Shown: positions 17,645 through 28,395, counted from the first letter of the stretch. The stretch is DNA of 64,000 nt from Paenibacillus sp. RUD330 (GCF_002243345.2 NZ_CP022655.2:3660501-3724500); one strand, 5' to 3'. Program-made: numbers and translations. Notes: generated by a model not told the origin, from the letters alone.

Positions 17645-18670
17645 TTGGCCATGAACGGGAAGCTGAAATGGGGCATTTTGAGCACCGCATCGATCGCAAG
17701 GGGCTCGGTCATTCCGGGCTTGATGAAATCCGAGCTTAATGAAGTCATTGCCATTGCAAGCCGCGATGAAGGCAAAGCCCGCGAGACGGCGGATGAATTC
17801 GGAATTCCCGGATCGTACGGCAGCTATGAGGAGCTGCTTGCCGACGATGAAGTCCAGGCGGTCTACATTCCGCTGCCCAACCATCTGCACCGCGAATGGG
17901 CGATCCGCGCCATGGCGGCCGGCAAGCATGTGCTGTGCGAGAAGCCGATCGCGCTGACCTCGGCCGAAGCGGAAGAAATGGCTGCAGCGGCGGCCGCGAA
18001 CGGCGTCATTCTCGCGGAAGCGTTCATGTACCGCCATCATCCCCGCTACGATACGATCCGCAGCATCATCGATTCCGGCAAAATCGGCGATCTGAGAAGC
18101 ATCCACGGCACGTTCACGTTCAACAGCTCCAGCAGCTCCGGCAACGTCCGATTCAACAAGGACTGGGGAGGCGGCGGCCTCTACGACGTCGGCTGTTATC
18201 CCATTACCGCAGCCAGGCTCCTGCTCGGCCAAGAGCCGGAGGCCGTCACCGCGAGGGCATTGTTCTCGCCGCAGCACGGCGATGTCGACATGATGGCTTC
18301 CGGACTGCTGGAATTCCCGGGCGGCCTGGGCGTTACGTTCGACTGCGGCATGTGGGGCGCCTTCCGCAATACGCTCGAGGTGCTCGGCACCGAGGGCATC
18401 ATCGAGGTTCCTTCCGCTTTCATCGCCCCGGAGGACAGCGGAGCTCATTTCTACGTCAACGTCAATGGACAGAGGGAAGAAGTGGAAGTTCCCCATATCA
18501 ACCATTTTTCGCTGGAATGCGATGATTTTGCCCGATCGGTGCTGCATGGAGAGCCGCAGAAATTCCCGCCGCAGGACGCGGTCCGCAACATGCGCGTTCT
18601 GGAAGCCTGCCTGCAATCCGCCCGGGAGAGCAAGCGCATCGTCCTGCAACCGGTTGCAGCCCACCAATAA
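17645..18670 (+). CDS. Gfo/Idh/MocA-family NAD(P)-dependent sugar oxidoreductase
   Basis: 341 residues. An N-terminal Rossmann fold (KWGILSTASIARGSVIPGL) carries the family motif CEKPIAL, and the C-terminal alpha/beta dimerisation and substrate domain contains GGGLYDVGCY. The start is either the TTG at 17645 (GGAGG 7 nt upstream) or the ATG at 17651. It is followed after 12 bp by an aldo/keto reductase, so the two form a small sugar-modifying operon, probably activated by the divergent AraC regulator. Substrate unknown. Confidence 0.87.
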   Translation: MAMNGKLKWGILSTASIARGSVIPGLMKSELNEVIAIASRDEGKARETADEFGIPGSYGSYEELLADDEVQAVYIPLPNHLHREWAIRAMAAGKHVLCEKPIALTSAEAEEMAAAAAANGVILAEAFMYRHHPRYDTIRSIIDSGKIGDLRSIHGTFTFNSSSSSGNVRFNKDWGGGGLYDVGCYPITAARLLLGQEPEAVTARALFSPQHGDVDMMASGLLEFPGGLGVTFDCGMWGAFRNTLEVLGTEGIIEVPSAFIAPEDSGAHFYVNVNGQREEVEVPHINHFSLECDDFARSVLHGEPQKFPPQDAVRNMRVLEACLQSARESKRIVLQPVAAHQ

Positions 18671-18682
18671 GGAGGAAACGAC

Positions 18683-19627
18683 ATGAAAACGATCCTCATC
18701 CAAGGAACCGACAAGCCCGTCTCGATTCTGATGAAGGGCTCCGATTACTTTACGCACGAACAGTACGAGAAAGCGGCGGCCAATCTCGACGCCTTCCTCG
18801 CCATCGGCGGAAATGCCGTGGATACGGCGCACATCTATTGCGGAGGCCAGAGCGAAGAGGTTCTGGGCCGATACATGGAGGAGCGCGGCAACCGCGATGA
18901 CCTCGTCATCCTGACGAAGGGCGCGCATCATGACCATACCGGTCCCCGCGTGAACCGCCAGGCGATCAACAGCGATCTGATGACGAGCCTCGAGCGGCTG
19001 CGCACGGATCACGTGGAGCTGTATGCGCTTCACCGGGACGATCCCTCCACGCCTGTCGGCGAAATCATCGAAGTCCTCAACGAGCATATCGAAGCCGGAC
19101 GCATCGGCGCGATCGGCGGCTCCAACTGGACCTGGCAGCGGCTGCAGGAAGCCAACGAATATGCGGCCGCACACGGCCTTGCCGGCTTCACCTTCAGCAG
19201 CCCGAACCTGAGCCTCGCCAAGGTCAACGAGCCGTTCTGGCACGGCTGCGTTTCGGCCGACGCGGAGACGCTTCGGTGGCATGAGCAGAAGCAGCTGCCT
19301 CTGCTGTCCTGGTCCTCTCAGGCGCGCGGTTTCTTCACCGGCCGCTTCTCCCCCGAGGTGCGCGACAACGACGATATCGTCCGCGTCTTCTACAGCGACG
19401 GCAACTGGGAGCGCCTGCGCCGAGCGGAGCAGCTGGCCAAGGAGAAGGAGGTCACGGTCATTCAGATCGCTCTGGCTTATGTGCTGAACCAGCCCTTCCC
19501 GACCTGCGCGCTGATCGGCGCCCAGAACGCGCAAGAGCTCCGCTCTTGCCAGGAAGGGACCTCCATCAAGCTGACTCGCGCCGAGCTGGACTGGCTGGAT
19601 CTTACCGCCGCGAGCGTCGCGGGATAA
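18683..19627 (+). CDS. Aldo/keto reductase
   Basis: 314 residues, cytoplasmic TIM-barrel oxidoreductase. The family tetrad is recognisable as Asp and Tyr in DTAHIYCGGQSEEVLG, Lys in LTKGAHH and His in LHRDDPSTP. The cofactor-binding end has LAYVLNQPFPTCALIGAQN. GGAGG precedes the ATG by a short spacer. It is translationally close to the Gfo/Idh gene and probably acts on the same sugar or inositol-type compound. Confidence 0.88.
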   Translation: MKTILIQGTDKPVSILMKGSDYFTHEQYEKAAANLDAFLAIGGNAVDTAHIYCGGQSEEVLGRYMEERGNRDDLVILTKGAHHDHTGPRVNRQAINSDLMTSLERLRTDHVELYALHRDDPSTPVGEIIEVLNEHIEAGRIGAIGGSNWTWQRLQEANEYAAAHGLAGFTFSSPNLSLAKVNEPFWHGCVSADAETLRWHEQKQLPLLSWSSQARGFFTGRFSPEVRDNDDIVRVFYSDGNWERLRRAEQLAKEKEVTVIQIALAYVLNQPFPTCALIGAQNAQELRSCQEGTSIKLTRAELDWLDLTAASVAG

Positions 19628-19873
19628 GAATAGGGCAGGCGCCGCTGACGCGGCCGTCTTCCTCCTGCTGCGGCGCAAGCGAGGATTGCAAGAAAAGGAA
19701 CAAGGGACGAAGCCGAGAATCCTTCTCGGCCTCGTCCCTTGTGCGCGTCCGCTCGGCCGACCGTCTACATGGAATCATCTCGATTCCAACATTTGCCTAT
19801 CGGCGATGCGAGGCCTGAAGCTGCGAATAGGATGGAAACGCTTTAAATCCGACGCCGCTCCACCGGTCCCCGA
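19628..19873. other. Intergenic region with a long hairpin
   Basis: No gene is seen. A 19-bp imperfect stem (19701-19719 with 19723-19741, arm start CAAGGGACGA) could terminate the reductase operon. It lacks a T run on the plus strand and has a T-rich tail on the minus strand. Confidence 0.5.
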
Positions 19874-19902
19874 TTGGAACCTTGGCCCATACCGACTATA
19901 AT
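19874..19902 (+). promoter_or_regulatory. Sigma-A promoter of the aminopeptidase gene
   Basis: TTGGAA (19874-19879), a 17-bp spacer and a perfect TATAAT (19897-19902). Transcription should start near 19909, 30-40 bp before the start codon. Confidence 0.8.
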
Positions 19903-19947
19903 AGAATAGCTTTCCTATTCAACCACTCTATTTCTATGGGGGTTCCT

Positions 19948-21180
19948 ATGCTACCTACTCAACAGCAGCTGGAAAACTACGCCGACATCATCGTCCGCGT
20001 CGGCGTGAACGTGCAGCCGAATCAAAAAGTCGTTGTCATGGCTCCGATCCCTGCAGCGCCTCTCGTCCGTCTGGTGTCGTCCAGAGCGTATGCGGCCGGT
20101 GCCCGCGATGTCCACGTCGAGTACAACGACGAGGAGCTGACCCGCATCCGCTTCAAGCAGGCGCCGGAGGAAAGCTTCTCGGAGTATCCGGCATGGAGAG
20201 CCAGAGCCATGAAAGGGTTCGCCGACGAAGGCGCCGCCTTCATCCAGATCTACTCCCCGAACCCGGACCTGCTGAACGATATCGATCCGGAACGGATGGC
20301 GGCCAACTCCAAGACGGCATCCACCGCTCTCGCTCCTTACCGCAATGCGCTGATGAATCACGAGAACGCCTGGACGCTCGTATCCTACGCCACTCCGGAA
20401 TGGTCGGCCAAAGTATTCCCGGGTATTCCGGCTGACGAAGCGGTCCAGAAGCTGTGGGAAAGAATCATCGACGCGACCCGGATCGGCCTTGAAGATCCGG
20501 TCGCGGCATGGGAGCGGCATAATGCCACTCTGCTGTCGATGGTCGACCGGCTCAACGCCAAGAATTACGCGGAGCTCCGCTATACGGCTCCGGGCACGGA
20601 GCTTACGATCGGGCTGCCGGAAGGACATCTCTGGCTCGGAGGCGGCAAGAAGAATGCGCGCGGCGTCATGTTCAATCCGAACATGCCGACGGAGGAAGTG
20701 TTCACGATGCCGCACAAGGACCGGGTGAACGGAACCGTTCGCAGCACGAAGCCGCTGAACTACAACGGACAGGTCATCGACGGCTTCTCCTTGACGTTCA
20801 AGGACGGCAAGGTCGTCGAGTTTTCCGCCGAGCAAGGCTACGAGACGCTGTCCAAGCTGCTCGCGACCGACGAAGGCGCCGTGCAGCTCGGCGAAGTCGC
20901 GCTGGTGCCGAACGATTCCCCGATCTCGAATTCCGGCATCACCTTCTTCAACACCCTGTACGACGAGAACGCATCCTGCCATCTCGCTCTCGGCCAGGCC
21001 TATCCGGTCAACCTGGAAGGCGGCACCGGCCTGTCCGCCGAGGAGCTGGCTGCCCGCGGCTCCAACCGCAGCCTCGTCCATGAGGACTTCATGATCGGCT
21101 CGCCGGCGATGGACATCGACGGCATTACGCAGGACGGCAGGATCGAGCCGATCTTCCGCGCCGGCAACTGGGCTCTCTAG
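19948..21180 (+). CDS. M29-family metallo-aminopeptidase (AmpS/PepS type)
   Basis: About 410 residues, normal for peptidase family M29. It begins MLPTQQQLENYADIIVRVGVNVQPNQKVVV, as AmpS/PepS enzymes do. Metal-site motifs are in the C-terminal half: VALVPNDSPI, TLYDENASCHLALGQAY and SLVHEDFMIGS. It is a cytoplasmic, broad-specificity exopeptidase. The start is placed at 19948; an ATG at 19936 is also possible because both lie downstream of the predicted transcription start and neither has a strong ribosome binding site. It is monocistronic, between its own promoter and a strong terminator. Confidence 0.9.
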   Translation: MLPTQQQLENYADIIVRVGVNVQPNQKVVVMAPIPAAPLVRLVSSRAYAAGARDVHVEYNDEELTRIRFKQAPEESFSEYPAWRARAMKGFADEGAAFIQIYSPNPDLLNDIDPERMAANSKTASTALAPYRNALMNHENAWTLVSYATPEWSAKVFPGIPADEAVQKLWERIIDATRIGLEDPVAAWERHNATLLSMVDRLNAKNYAELRYTAPGTELTIGLPEGHLWLGGGKKNARGVMFNPNMPTEEVFTMPHKDRVNGTVRSTKPLNYNGQVIDGFSLTFKDGKVVEFSAEQGYETLSKLLATDEGAVQLGEVALVPNDSPISNSGITFFNTLYDENASCHLALGQAYPVNLEGGTGLSAEELAARGSNRSLVHEDFMIGSPAMDIDGITQDGRIEPIFRAGNWAL

Positions 21181-21229
21181 GTTCAAGGAAAAGCCGCCCT
21201 ATGAGGCCGATGCAGCATGTGGGAAACTA

Positions 21230-21270
21230 AAAAAAGCAATCCGGAAGATTGGCTTCCGGATTGCTTTTTT
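21230..21270 (+). terminator. Bidirectional terminator
   Basis: A perfect 18-bp stem (21230-21247 with 21253-21270) is flanked by A and T runs. It serves the plus-strand aminopeptidase gene and the converging minus-strand operon ending at 21363. Confidence 0.9.
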
Positions 21271-21362
21271 GTTTTTCAGCGGCGTTTGGAACTGAAGCCG
21301 GCCCTGTTCGGCGGATGAATCGGCCGCATGCATACAGGCAGCGGCAGTCCGCGCTTCCATCC

Positions 21363-22457
21363 CTACTTGGCTGACGCCGTCTCCGGCATCGCTTCCGGAC
21401 GGGAGCAGCTGCTGGCCATCTCGTAATGCCTGCCCTCCGCAGAGGCGTCATGGAAGCCGTGCATCGCCTCCAGCACATGATAGGCCATCTCGCCGCTGGC
21501 GCGATGCGGGATGCCCTCCGCGATGGAGCGTGCCAGATCGGCCACGCCGATGCCGCGGTTGTTGTCCGTGAAGCCATGCGTGAGCGGAATCTCCTCCGCC
21601 GCTCCCGCACCTTGCCGGCGCAGCCTTACGACGCCGCCGAAATTGTTCGGGTCCGGAACGAGCAGCGTGCCTGCCGTGCCGTAAATCTCGATATTCGGCA
21701 GCGTTCCCCCGACCGGGGTATCAAAGCTCGTAATGAGCGTGCCGACCGTGCCGTTCTCGAAGTCGATCACACCGGCGATATGGGTCGGAACCTCGACGTC
21801 GATCACTTCTCCGCGCTTGGGCTCGCTGCGGACGGTCCGCTGCGGATGCGAGACGACTGCGGAGCCGGTCACCCTGCGGATCGGACCCAGCAGATTGACG
21901 AGAGCGGTCAGATAGTACGGGCCCATGTCGAACATCGGTCCGCCGCCCTTCTTGTAATAGAAGGCCGGATCGGGATGCCAGCCCTCGTGGCCGCCGCTCA
22001 GCATGAAGCCGACTGCGGCGATCGGACGACCGATCGCTCCGTCGTCGATCAGCTTGCGGCAGGTCTGAATGGCCCCGCCGAGGAAGGTTTCGGGAGCGCT
22101 TGCGACCCGAAGGCCCTTGCCCGCCGCCAGCTCAAGAACCTGGCGGCCCTCCTCGCGCGTGACGGCGAGAGGCTTCTCCACATACACATGCTTGCCGGCC
22201 TCCAGCGCCGCCAGGCAGACAGGGGCATGCGCCTGCGGAATCGTCAGGTTGACGACGATCCCGATCTCCGGATCCGCGAGCAGCTCCTCGACCGAATACG
22301 CATGAGGAATGCCGTACTCCTCCGCCATCGCGCGGGCTCTGGAGAGATCCATGTCGGCGCAGGCCGCCAGCTCCACCTCGGGATACTGCTTCAGGTTCGT
22401 GAAATAGATGCGGCTGATGTTGCCGCAGCCGATGACGCCGACTTTAATGGGGGTCAT
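21363..22457 (-). CDS. Gfo/Idh/MocA-family oxidoreductase
   Basis: 364 residues. The N-terminal NAD(P) fold ([19 protein letters not shown]) carries VEKPLAV, and the C-terminal domain includes [27 protein letters not shown] lies upstream of the ATG. It is the last gene of the LacI-Gfo/Idh-ThuA-Gfo/Idh operon, with 30-bp gaps. Paired Gfo/Idh and ThuA proteins usually belong to pathways that oxidise and epimerise disaccharides or inositols; no specific substrate can be assigned. Confidence 0.88.
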   Translation of the reverse strand: MTPIKVGVIGCGNISRIYFTNLKQYPEVELAACADMDLSRARAMAEEYGIPHAYSVEELLADPEIGIVVNLTIPQAHAPVCLAALEAGKHVYVEKPLAVTREEGRQVLELAAGKGLRVASAPETFLGGAIQTCRKLIDDGAIGRPIAAVGFMLSGGHEGWHPDPAFYYKKGGGPMFDMGPYYLTALVNLLGPIRRVTGSAVVSHPQRTVRSEPKRGEVIDVEVPTHIAGVIDFENGTVGTLITSFDTPVGGTLPNIEIYGTAGTLLVPDPNNFGGVVRLRRQGAGAAEEIPLTHGFTDNNRGIGVADLARSIAEGIPHRASGEMAYHVLEAMHGFHDASAEGRHYEMASSCSRPEAMPETASAK

Positions 22458-22487
22458 GCATTCGGGCCTCCTTAGGCTATCGTTGTT

Positions 22488-23120
22488 CTAGGCTTGCGGA
22501 CGGGCGGCCCAGAGGAACCCCCGTCTCATCAGCTCGAGCACCTGCGGCATCGCGACAATATCGGCCTGATGGCCGAGCGTATTGTGGTAGACCCGTCCCT
22601 TGCCCCAGGTTTTGGTCCAGACGACCGGCATCTTGACGGCATCGAAATCCGTCGTGGCATGAACGGTGATGGCTGGATCTACGTGCATGTAGTATTTTTC
22701 CGAGGAAACCTCGAAATCTCCGATTCCCTCTGTCAAAGGATCGTCCGGGCGGCTCATGCTCACCTCGTATCTCACGCCGTCGTTGCCGGGATGAGCGACC
22801 CACTGTCCGCCGACCATATGCTGATATTCGACTTCGTTGCGGAAGGCGTCGCTCATCCCTCCGTGGCAGCCGGCGATGCCGCAGCCCGCCTGCACGGCAT
22901 CCAGCAGCGGGCGGAGCTGCTCCTGTGCGATGCTGCCCATTGTCCAGATCGGGACGATCAGATCGAGCGAGGCCATCAGCTCCTCGTCCTTGAAGCTGTC
23001 CAGCGTGTCCGAGACGACAACGCCGAATTGTTCCTTGCCCAGCAGCTCCGCGAAAATCGCGGCCACCTCTTTCGGCTGATGGCCGTCCCATCCGCCCTGC
23101 ACGATCAATGCTTTTCTCAC
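22488..23120 (-). CDS. ThuA-like domain protein (trehalose-utilisation family)
   Basis: 210 residues with the ThuA/class-I-glutamine-amidotransferase-like fold: RKALIVQGGWDGHQP at the start, AGCGIAGCHGGMSDAF around the nucleophile-elbow equivalent, and GRVYHNTLGHQ near the end. The GTG start follows AAAGGCGGG. In Rhizobium, ThuA/ThuB oxidise disaccharides to 3-keto forms; here ThuA lies between two Gfo/Idh proteins, which fits a similar keto-sugar role. The catalytic function of the family is not settled. Confidence 0.85.
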   Translation of the reverse strand: MRKALIVQGGWDGHQPKEVAAIFAELLGKEQFGVVVSDTLDSFKDEELMASLDLIVPIWTMGSIAQEQLRPLLDAVQAGCGIAGCHGGMSDAFRNEVEYQHMVGGQWVAHPGNDGVRYEVSMSRPDDPLTEGIGDFEVSSEKYYMHVDPAITVHATTDFDAVKMPVVWTKTWGKGRVYHNTLGHQADIVAMPQVLELMRRGFLWAARPQA

Positions 23121-23157
23121 GGTGCACCCGCCTTTCTCCTCATATCGAATTCGCGCT

Positions 23158-24330
23158 TCAAGCTTCCTGCATTTCCTCCAGCCCTACCCAGCGGCGCTCC
23201 GCGATCGACCGGTCGACCGCCTCCAGCACCTCCTGGCATTTGACGCCGTCCACGAAATTCGGCGATGGCTGGCGGTCTTCATGAATGGCGGTGAACAGCT
23301 CCAGCATCTCATGGGTGAATGTATGCTCGAATCCGATCGTGTGCCCTGCCGGCCACCAGGCATTGATGTACGCATGCGGCGCATCGGTGACGAGCACCCG
23401 GCGGAAGCCCTGCACATCGTCCGCATCGTCGGTGAAATACACCTGCAGCTCGTTCATCCGCTCGAAATCGAAGATGACGCTGCCTTTGCTGCCGTTGATC
23501 TCGAAGGAATTGGTGCTCCGATGCCCCGCCGCGAAGCGGGTCGCCTCGAAGCTGCCGAGCGCGCCGCCCTCGAAGCGGGCCAGGAACAGCGTCGCGTCGT
23601 CGACCGTGACCGGACCGCGCGGAGCATTCTTGTCGCCCTTGGCGCTCAGTCCCGTCATCTCGGCGGCGATGGGCCGGTCCTTGACGAAAGTCTCGCTCAT
23701 GCCGATCACCTCGCTGAACTCTCCAACCAGGTAACGGGCCATGTCGATCAGGTGGGCGCCGAGATCGCCATGCGATCCGGAGCCGGCGATGTCCTTCTGC
23801 AGCCTCCAGACGAGCGGGAAGTCCGGATCCAGAATCCAGTCCTGGAGGAACCAGGCGCGGAAATGATAGATTTGGCCGAGCCGTCCTTCGTCGATCAGCT
23901 TCTTGACGAGCTGCACGGCCGGCGAGAACCGGTAGTTGAAGCCGACCATATGCTTGATTCCGGCTTGGCGGGCCGCCTCCAGCATCTCCCTCGCATCCGG
24001 CAAGGACAAGGCCAGCGGCTTCTCGCAGAACAGATGCTTGCCGGCTGCCGCTGCGGCCAGCGCGATTTCCTTATGCGCATCGCTCGGAGCGTTGATGTCG
24101 ATCAGGTCGAGATCATCCCGCTCGACGAGCCGCCTCCAATCCGTCTCGGCCTCTTCCCAGCCGAACTGGACGCGGGCCTGCTCGACGGCTGCGGCATCGC
24201 GGCCGCAGAGAACCTTCAGCTCCGGACCCGCAGGGGCATCCGGGAAAAACATTGGCAGCGCGCGATAGGCATTGCTGTGCGCCTTGCCCATGAACTTGTA
24301 GCCAACCATCCCAACCTTGATCTTCTTCAC
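23158..24330 (-). CDS. Gfo/Idh/MocA-family oxidoreductase
   Basis: About 390 residues. Rossmann domain IKVGMVGYKFMGKAHSNAYR, motif CEKPLAL, and C-terminal domain with SHGDLGAHLIDMARYLVGE. The GTG at 24330 (MKKIKVGMVGYK) is 9 nt after AAGGAG and is preferred; ATG codons at 24336 and 24333 lie too close to that box. It follows the LacI gene and precedes thuA, so this is the first structural gene of the operon. It may be a sugar 3-dehydrogenase or dehydratase partner of ThuA. Confidence 0.87.
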   Translation of the reverse strand: MKKIKVGMVGYKFMGKAHSNAYRALPMFFPDAPAGPELKVLCGRDAAAVEQARVQFGWEEAETDWRRLVERDDLDLIDINAPSDAHKEIALAAAAAGKHLFCEKPLALSLPDAREMLEAARQAGIKHMVGFNYRFSPAVQLVKKLIDEGRLGQIYHFRAWFLQDWILDPDFPLVWRLQKDIAGSGSHGDLGAHLIDMARYLVGEFSEVIGMSETFVKDRPIAAEMTGLSAKGDKNAPRGPVTVDDATLFLARFEGGALGSFEATRFAAGHRSTNSFEINGSKGSVIFDFERMNELQVYFTDDADDVQGFRRVLVTDAPHAYINAWWPAGHTIGFEHTFTHEMLELFTAIHEDRQPSPNFVDGVKCQEVLEAVDRSIAERRWVGLEEMQEA

Positions 24331-24378
24331 CGACATCATCTCCTTCAATGGATTCTGTTGTCTGCTTCAACCTCCGCC

Positions 24379-25419
24379 TCATGGCCGGCCGGGGCGGTAC
24401 AGCAGCGTCGAATCCCTCGCCGCCAGCCTCGTAGCCAGCATGAGCTCCTTGGGAGGAACGATGCCGCCCTCCGCCTCGCCGATCGCCCGCAGCGCCGCCT
24501 GCCGGCCGACTTCATCGAAAGGGACCGCGACGGAAGTCAGCTGCGGGCTCGTCATGGAAGCTCCGTCGGAGCCGTCATATCCGGCGAGCGCGTAGTCTTT
24601 TCCGGCCTGGATCCCTTTCTCCAGCAGCCCTTGCATGATGCCGATCGCCATCCGGTCGTTGCCGGCATACACGCTGTCCGCCTGTCCGCTGCGCAGCAGC
24701 TCCTCTACCTGAGAGGCAAGCGCCAGGCCGCTCTTGCGGCTGTACTTGCCTTCTAGAACGATCTCCTGCCGCAGCGGCAGATCCGCCTGCGCCAATCCCT
24801 CCACATAACCGGCATACCGGTCTCCGCTGTTGGAATACTGCGCAGGACCGCCGACGAAGGCGATGCTGCGGCAGCCGAGTCCGTGCAGATGGGCTACCGT
24901 CTGCCTGCTTCCTGCGGCATGATCACCGTCTGCCGTCCGATGCTCCAGCCCTTCGAACCGCTGGCCTGCGACGGCGTAGGGATAACCCGCCGACTCCAGC
25001 TCCAGCAGCGCCTCCCTCTCCCCTGGAACCTCGCTCGAGCCGAGCACGATGCAGGCATCCGCCTTGCGGGATCGGAACAAGCCGGCATATGGACTGGCGT
25101 CTCCCGGCTGCCGGAAGATCAGCAGCAGATTGAGCCCCCGCTCGCCGGCCGCAAGACCGATACCGCCGAGCAGCTGCGAGAAGTAGAAGGTGGAGAAGAG
25201 CGGCACGTTCGGCATGAACGGCAGGACGACGCCCAGATTCCCGCTCCGCTTCTTCGCGAACTGCCGGGCGATGTCGCTAGGCACATAGCCCAGCGCGTCC
25301 GCCGCCTCCAGCACCTTGAGCCGCGTCGCCTCCTTGATCGGTCCCGTCCCGCTCAGCACCCGCGACACGGTCGCCTCGGATACGCCAGCCAGCTTGGCGA
25401 CTTCCGTTCTTTTTGTCAT
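24379..25419 (-). CDS. LacI-family transcriptional regulator
   Basis: 346 residues. An N-terminal HTH (RTEVAKLAGVSEATVSRVLSG) and hinge helix (YVPSDIARQFAKKRSGNLGVVLPF) are followed by a periplasmic-binding-like sugar domain. It heads the Gfo/Idh-ThuA-Gfo/Idh operon and most likely represses it. An ATGTAC-N4-GTACAT operator-like palindrome and a cre-like site lie 30-70 bp upstream of its start, which implies autoregulation. The effector is probably the sugar handled by the operon. Confidence 0.9.
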   Translation of the reverse strand: MTKRTEVAKLAGVSEATVSRVLSGTGPIKEATRLKVLEAADALGYVPSDIARQFAKKRSGNLGVVLPFMPNVPLFSTFYFSQLLGGIGLAAGERGLNLLLIFRQPGDASPYAGLFRSRKADACIVLGSSEVPGEREALLELESAGYPYAVAGQRFEGLEHRTADGDHAAGSRQTVAHLHGLGCRSIAFVGGPAQYSNSGDRYAGYVEGLAQADLPLRQEIVLEGKYSRKSGLALASQVEELLRSGQADSVYAGNDRMAIGIMQGLLEKGIQAGKDYALAGYDGSDGASMTSPQLTSVAVPFDEVGRQAALRAIGEAEGGIVPPKELMLATRLAARDSTLLYRPGRP

Positions 25420-25451
25420 TCCTCAGCCTCATTTGCCTCAGCCATATTCTC

Positions 25452-25488
25452 ATGTACGCGTGTACATTTTTTCATGGAAACGCTCTTA
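25452..25488 (-). promoter_or_regulatory. Operator-like palindrome plus cre-like site upstream of lacI
   Basis: ATGTAC (25452-25457) and GTACAT (25462-25467) form a dyad with a 4-bp centre. Next to it, ATGGAAACGCTCTTA (25474-25488) matches the cre consensus with one mismatch. Both precede the LacI-led operon. Confidence 0.5.
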
Positions 25489-25540
25489 TGTCAATGCAAT
25501 CCTGCGACAACAAAACGGCGGACGGCGCGATAGCAGACAA

Positions 25541-25560
25541 AAAAACCCGGCATGGCCGGG
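25541..25560 (-). terminator. Terminator after the OppB-like permease
   Basis: CCCGGC/GCCGGG stem (25546-25551 with 25555-25560), followed on the minus strand by a T run at 25539-25545. Confidence 0.75.
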
Positions 25561-25608
25561 GCGATAGAATCAAATGAACGGCATCGACCGGGAGGGAGCC
25601 GCTTGAGC

Positions 25609-26568
25609 CTATCCCGTCTTCCTGCCGAGCCGGATCCGCGGATCCAGCAGCAGATAGATCATATCGGCGATCCAGGAGAACAGGACGACGAGACCGGTGA
25701 CGATGATGATGACGGCGATCAGCAGCGGATGGTTGCGCGATAGAGCGGCGTAAACCATCAGAGAGCCGAGCCCTCTCCAATTGAACACGTTCTCGACGAT
25801 GGCCGAGGCGCTGACCAGCATCGGCAGATCGATCGCGGCCAGAGTAACGACGGGGATCATGGCGTTTTTCAGCGCATGGACCAGGATGATCCGCCTTTCG
25901 GGAAGACCTTTGGCCCGGGCGGTCTGCAGATAGTCCAAAGGAAGCACCTCCTGCAGGCTGGAGCGGATGAAGTTGAGATACACGGCGACGATGCCCAGCA
26001 TCAGCGTCGCGACGGGCAGAACCATATGCTGGAGCAGATCCGGCAGGTCTCCTTCCATCCCGGGAGTATGCATGCTGCTTGGAGGAAGCCAGAGCAGATC
26101 CATGGCGAACAGCTGGCGCAGCCAGATGCCGGCGGCGCTGGCGGGCAAGGCGAAGCCGGCCATCGCGAGCATGACCGCCGCCCGGTCCGACAGGCCGCCT
26201 GGCCGGCGGCTGTTGTAGACCGCCAGCGGAAACGCGATACTGAGCGCAAGAAGCCAAGCGGTGCCGATCAGGATCAGGCTGTTCTTCGCATACTTCCAGA
26301 TGTAGCCGCTGATCGGGTACAGCTGGTAATCCAGGCCGAGCGCTCCATGGCGGAGACCTTTGAGCCAGGCCCAATACTGCTGCAAAAAGGGCAGATCGAG
26401 TCCGAGCGCATGCTTCTGGGCATCCACGAGCTGCTTCTGCTCCAGCGTCATTCCGATCGTCGACCACATGTCGCCCGGCATTCTATGAATCAGATAAAAG
26501 CATGAAGCGGACACAATCAACAGGACGAGAACGGATTGAAGCGTTCTGCGAATCATGAATACCCACAT
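25609..26568 (-). CDS. OppB/DppB-type ABC transporter permease without partner genes
   Basis: About 319 residues, start ATG 26568 (MWVFMIRRTLQSVLVLL) behind GAGGGTCTGAT. The N-terminal helix, the large extracytoplasmic loop with the MPGD motif (YLIHRMPGDMW), and the cytoplasmic EAA-like loop YLQTARAKGLPERRIILVHALKNA are typical of the first permease of peptide/nickel transporters. No OppC, OppD/F or binding-protein gene is adjacent; it is bounded by a terminator and by unrelated genes. It may be a relic of a lost operon or work with subunits encoded elsewhere. Confidence 0.85.
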   Translation of the reverse strand: MWVFMIRRTLQSVLVLLIVSASCFYLIHRMPGDMWSTIGMTLEQKQLVDAQKHALGLDLPFLQQYWAWLKGLRHGALGLDYQLYPISGYIWKYAKNSLILIGTAWLLALSIAFPLAVYNSRRPGGLSDRAAVMLAMAGFALPASAAGIWLRQLFAMDLLWLPPSSMHTPGMEGDLPDLLQHMVLPVATLMLGIVAVYLNFIRSSLQEVLPLDYLQTARAKGLPERRIILVHALKNAMIPVVTLAAIDLPMLVSASAIVENVFNWRGLGSLMVYAALSRNHPLLIAVIIIVTGLVVLFSWIADMIYLLLDPRIRLGRKTG

Positions 26569-26689
26569 ATCAGACCCTCGCTCGCCGGCAGGATTGGATG
26601 GCGGAGGCACGGGCTCCCGCGCATTCGCGATCTCTTGCTCATAGTCGCAATCTACTGTTCATCCTACAATCTCTTGTCCATTCCCATGC

Positions 26690-27676
<987 letters not shown>

Positions 27677-27836
27677 GCAGACTTCGCCTCCCATACATGT
27701 TGTGGAACCGACAGCGGCCCGACCTTTCGGACCGTCCATGCGCCGTCCCATTCGCTGCAAGAGCCTCTGGAGCTTCCTTCTTGCTGAAGTCTCCGTCTTG
27801 CGGAGCTTCCGCCGTCTTGCTCGCGCTTCCGTCCTG

Positions 27837-28235
27837 CTAGAGCCTGCCCTGCCTGTCCTTCAGCAGATCGCGGATCTCGATCAGCAGTTTCTCTTCTCCC
27901 GTCAGGACGGGATCCTGCCTCTTGGGCATCTCTTCCTCGTGATGCCGCTTGCGCTTGAGGCCGGTGAGCAGGCGGATGAACAGGAAGATCGAGAACGAAA
28001 CGATGAAGAAATCGATCACGCTCTGCAGGAACAATCCGTACGAGAGCGTCGTATCTCCGAACGTCGCCTTGAGCCCGGACACGTCGACGCCTCCGAACAG
28101 CATGCCGATCAGCGGCGTCAGGATGTCCGCCACGAGCGAGCTGACGATCTTGCCGAAGGCCGCCCCGATGATGACGGCGATAGCGAGATCCAGAATGTTG
28201 CCTTTAAGCGCGAATGCCTTGAATTCCTTCCACAA
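27837..28235 (-). CDS. mscL: Large-conductance mechanosensitive channel MscL
   Basis: About 132 residues. It begins [34 protein letters not shown], the highly conserved N-terminal amphipathic helix and first transmembrane helix. The second helix ([15 protein letters not shown]) and the cytoplasmic charged tail ([16 protein letters not shown]) follow. The TTG at 28235 would give the normal MscL N-terminus and has GAGGAG about 10 nt upstream; GTG codons at 28247 and 28244 overlap or abut that box. It forms a homopentameric channel that opens under osmotic downshock. Confidence 0.95.
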   Translation of the reverse strand: MWKEFKAFALKGNILDLAIAVIIGAAFGKIVSSLVADILTPLIGMLFGGVDVSGLKATFGDTTLSYGLFLQSVIDFFIVSFSIFLFIRLLTGLKRKRHHEEEMPKRQDPVLTGEEKLLIEIRDLLKDRQGRL

Positions 28236-28395
28236 AGGGTCCACCACTCCTCTACTATAGGTTGTCTATTTCCAACATCCTTCCATTTTAACTCCATTCG
28301 TCTTTTGCCGCCAGATACATATCCAGAGGAATGCAGGCGTAAGGTAGCACATAACGGCTGAACCCGAGCCTGCCATCGGAAAAGGAGTCCATGCC

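Noticed and set aside
17600-19678. 692-codon open reading frame on the minus strand, antisense to the Gfo/Idh and aldo/keto reductase genes
   Set aside because: It is a shadow of high-GC codon use in two well-supported genes, has no ribosome binding site or motif, and its product is low-complexity Arg/Ala-rich sequence.
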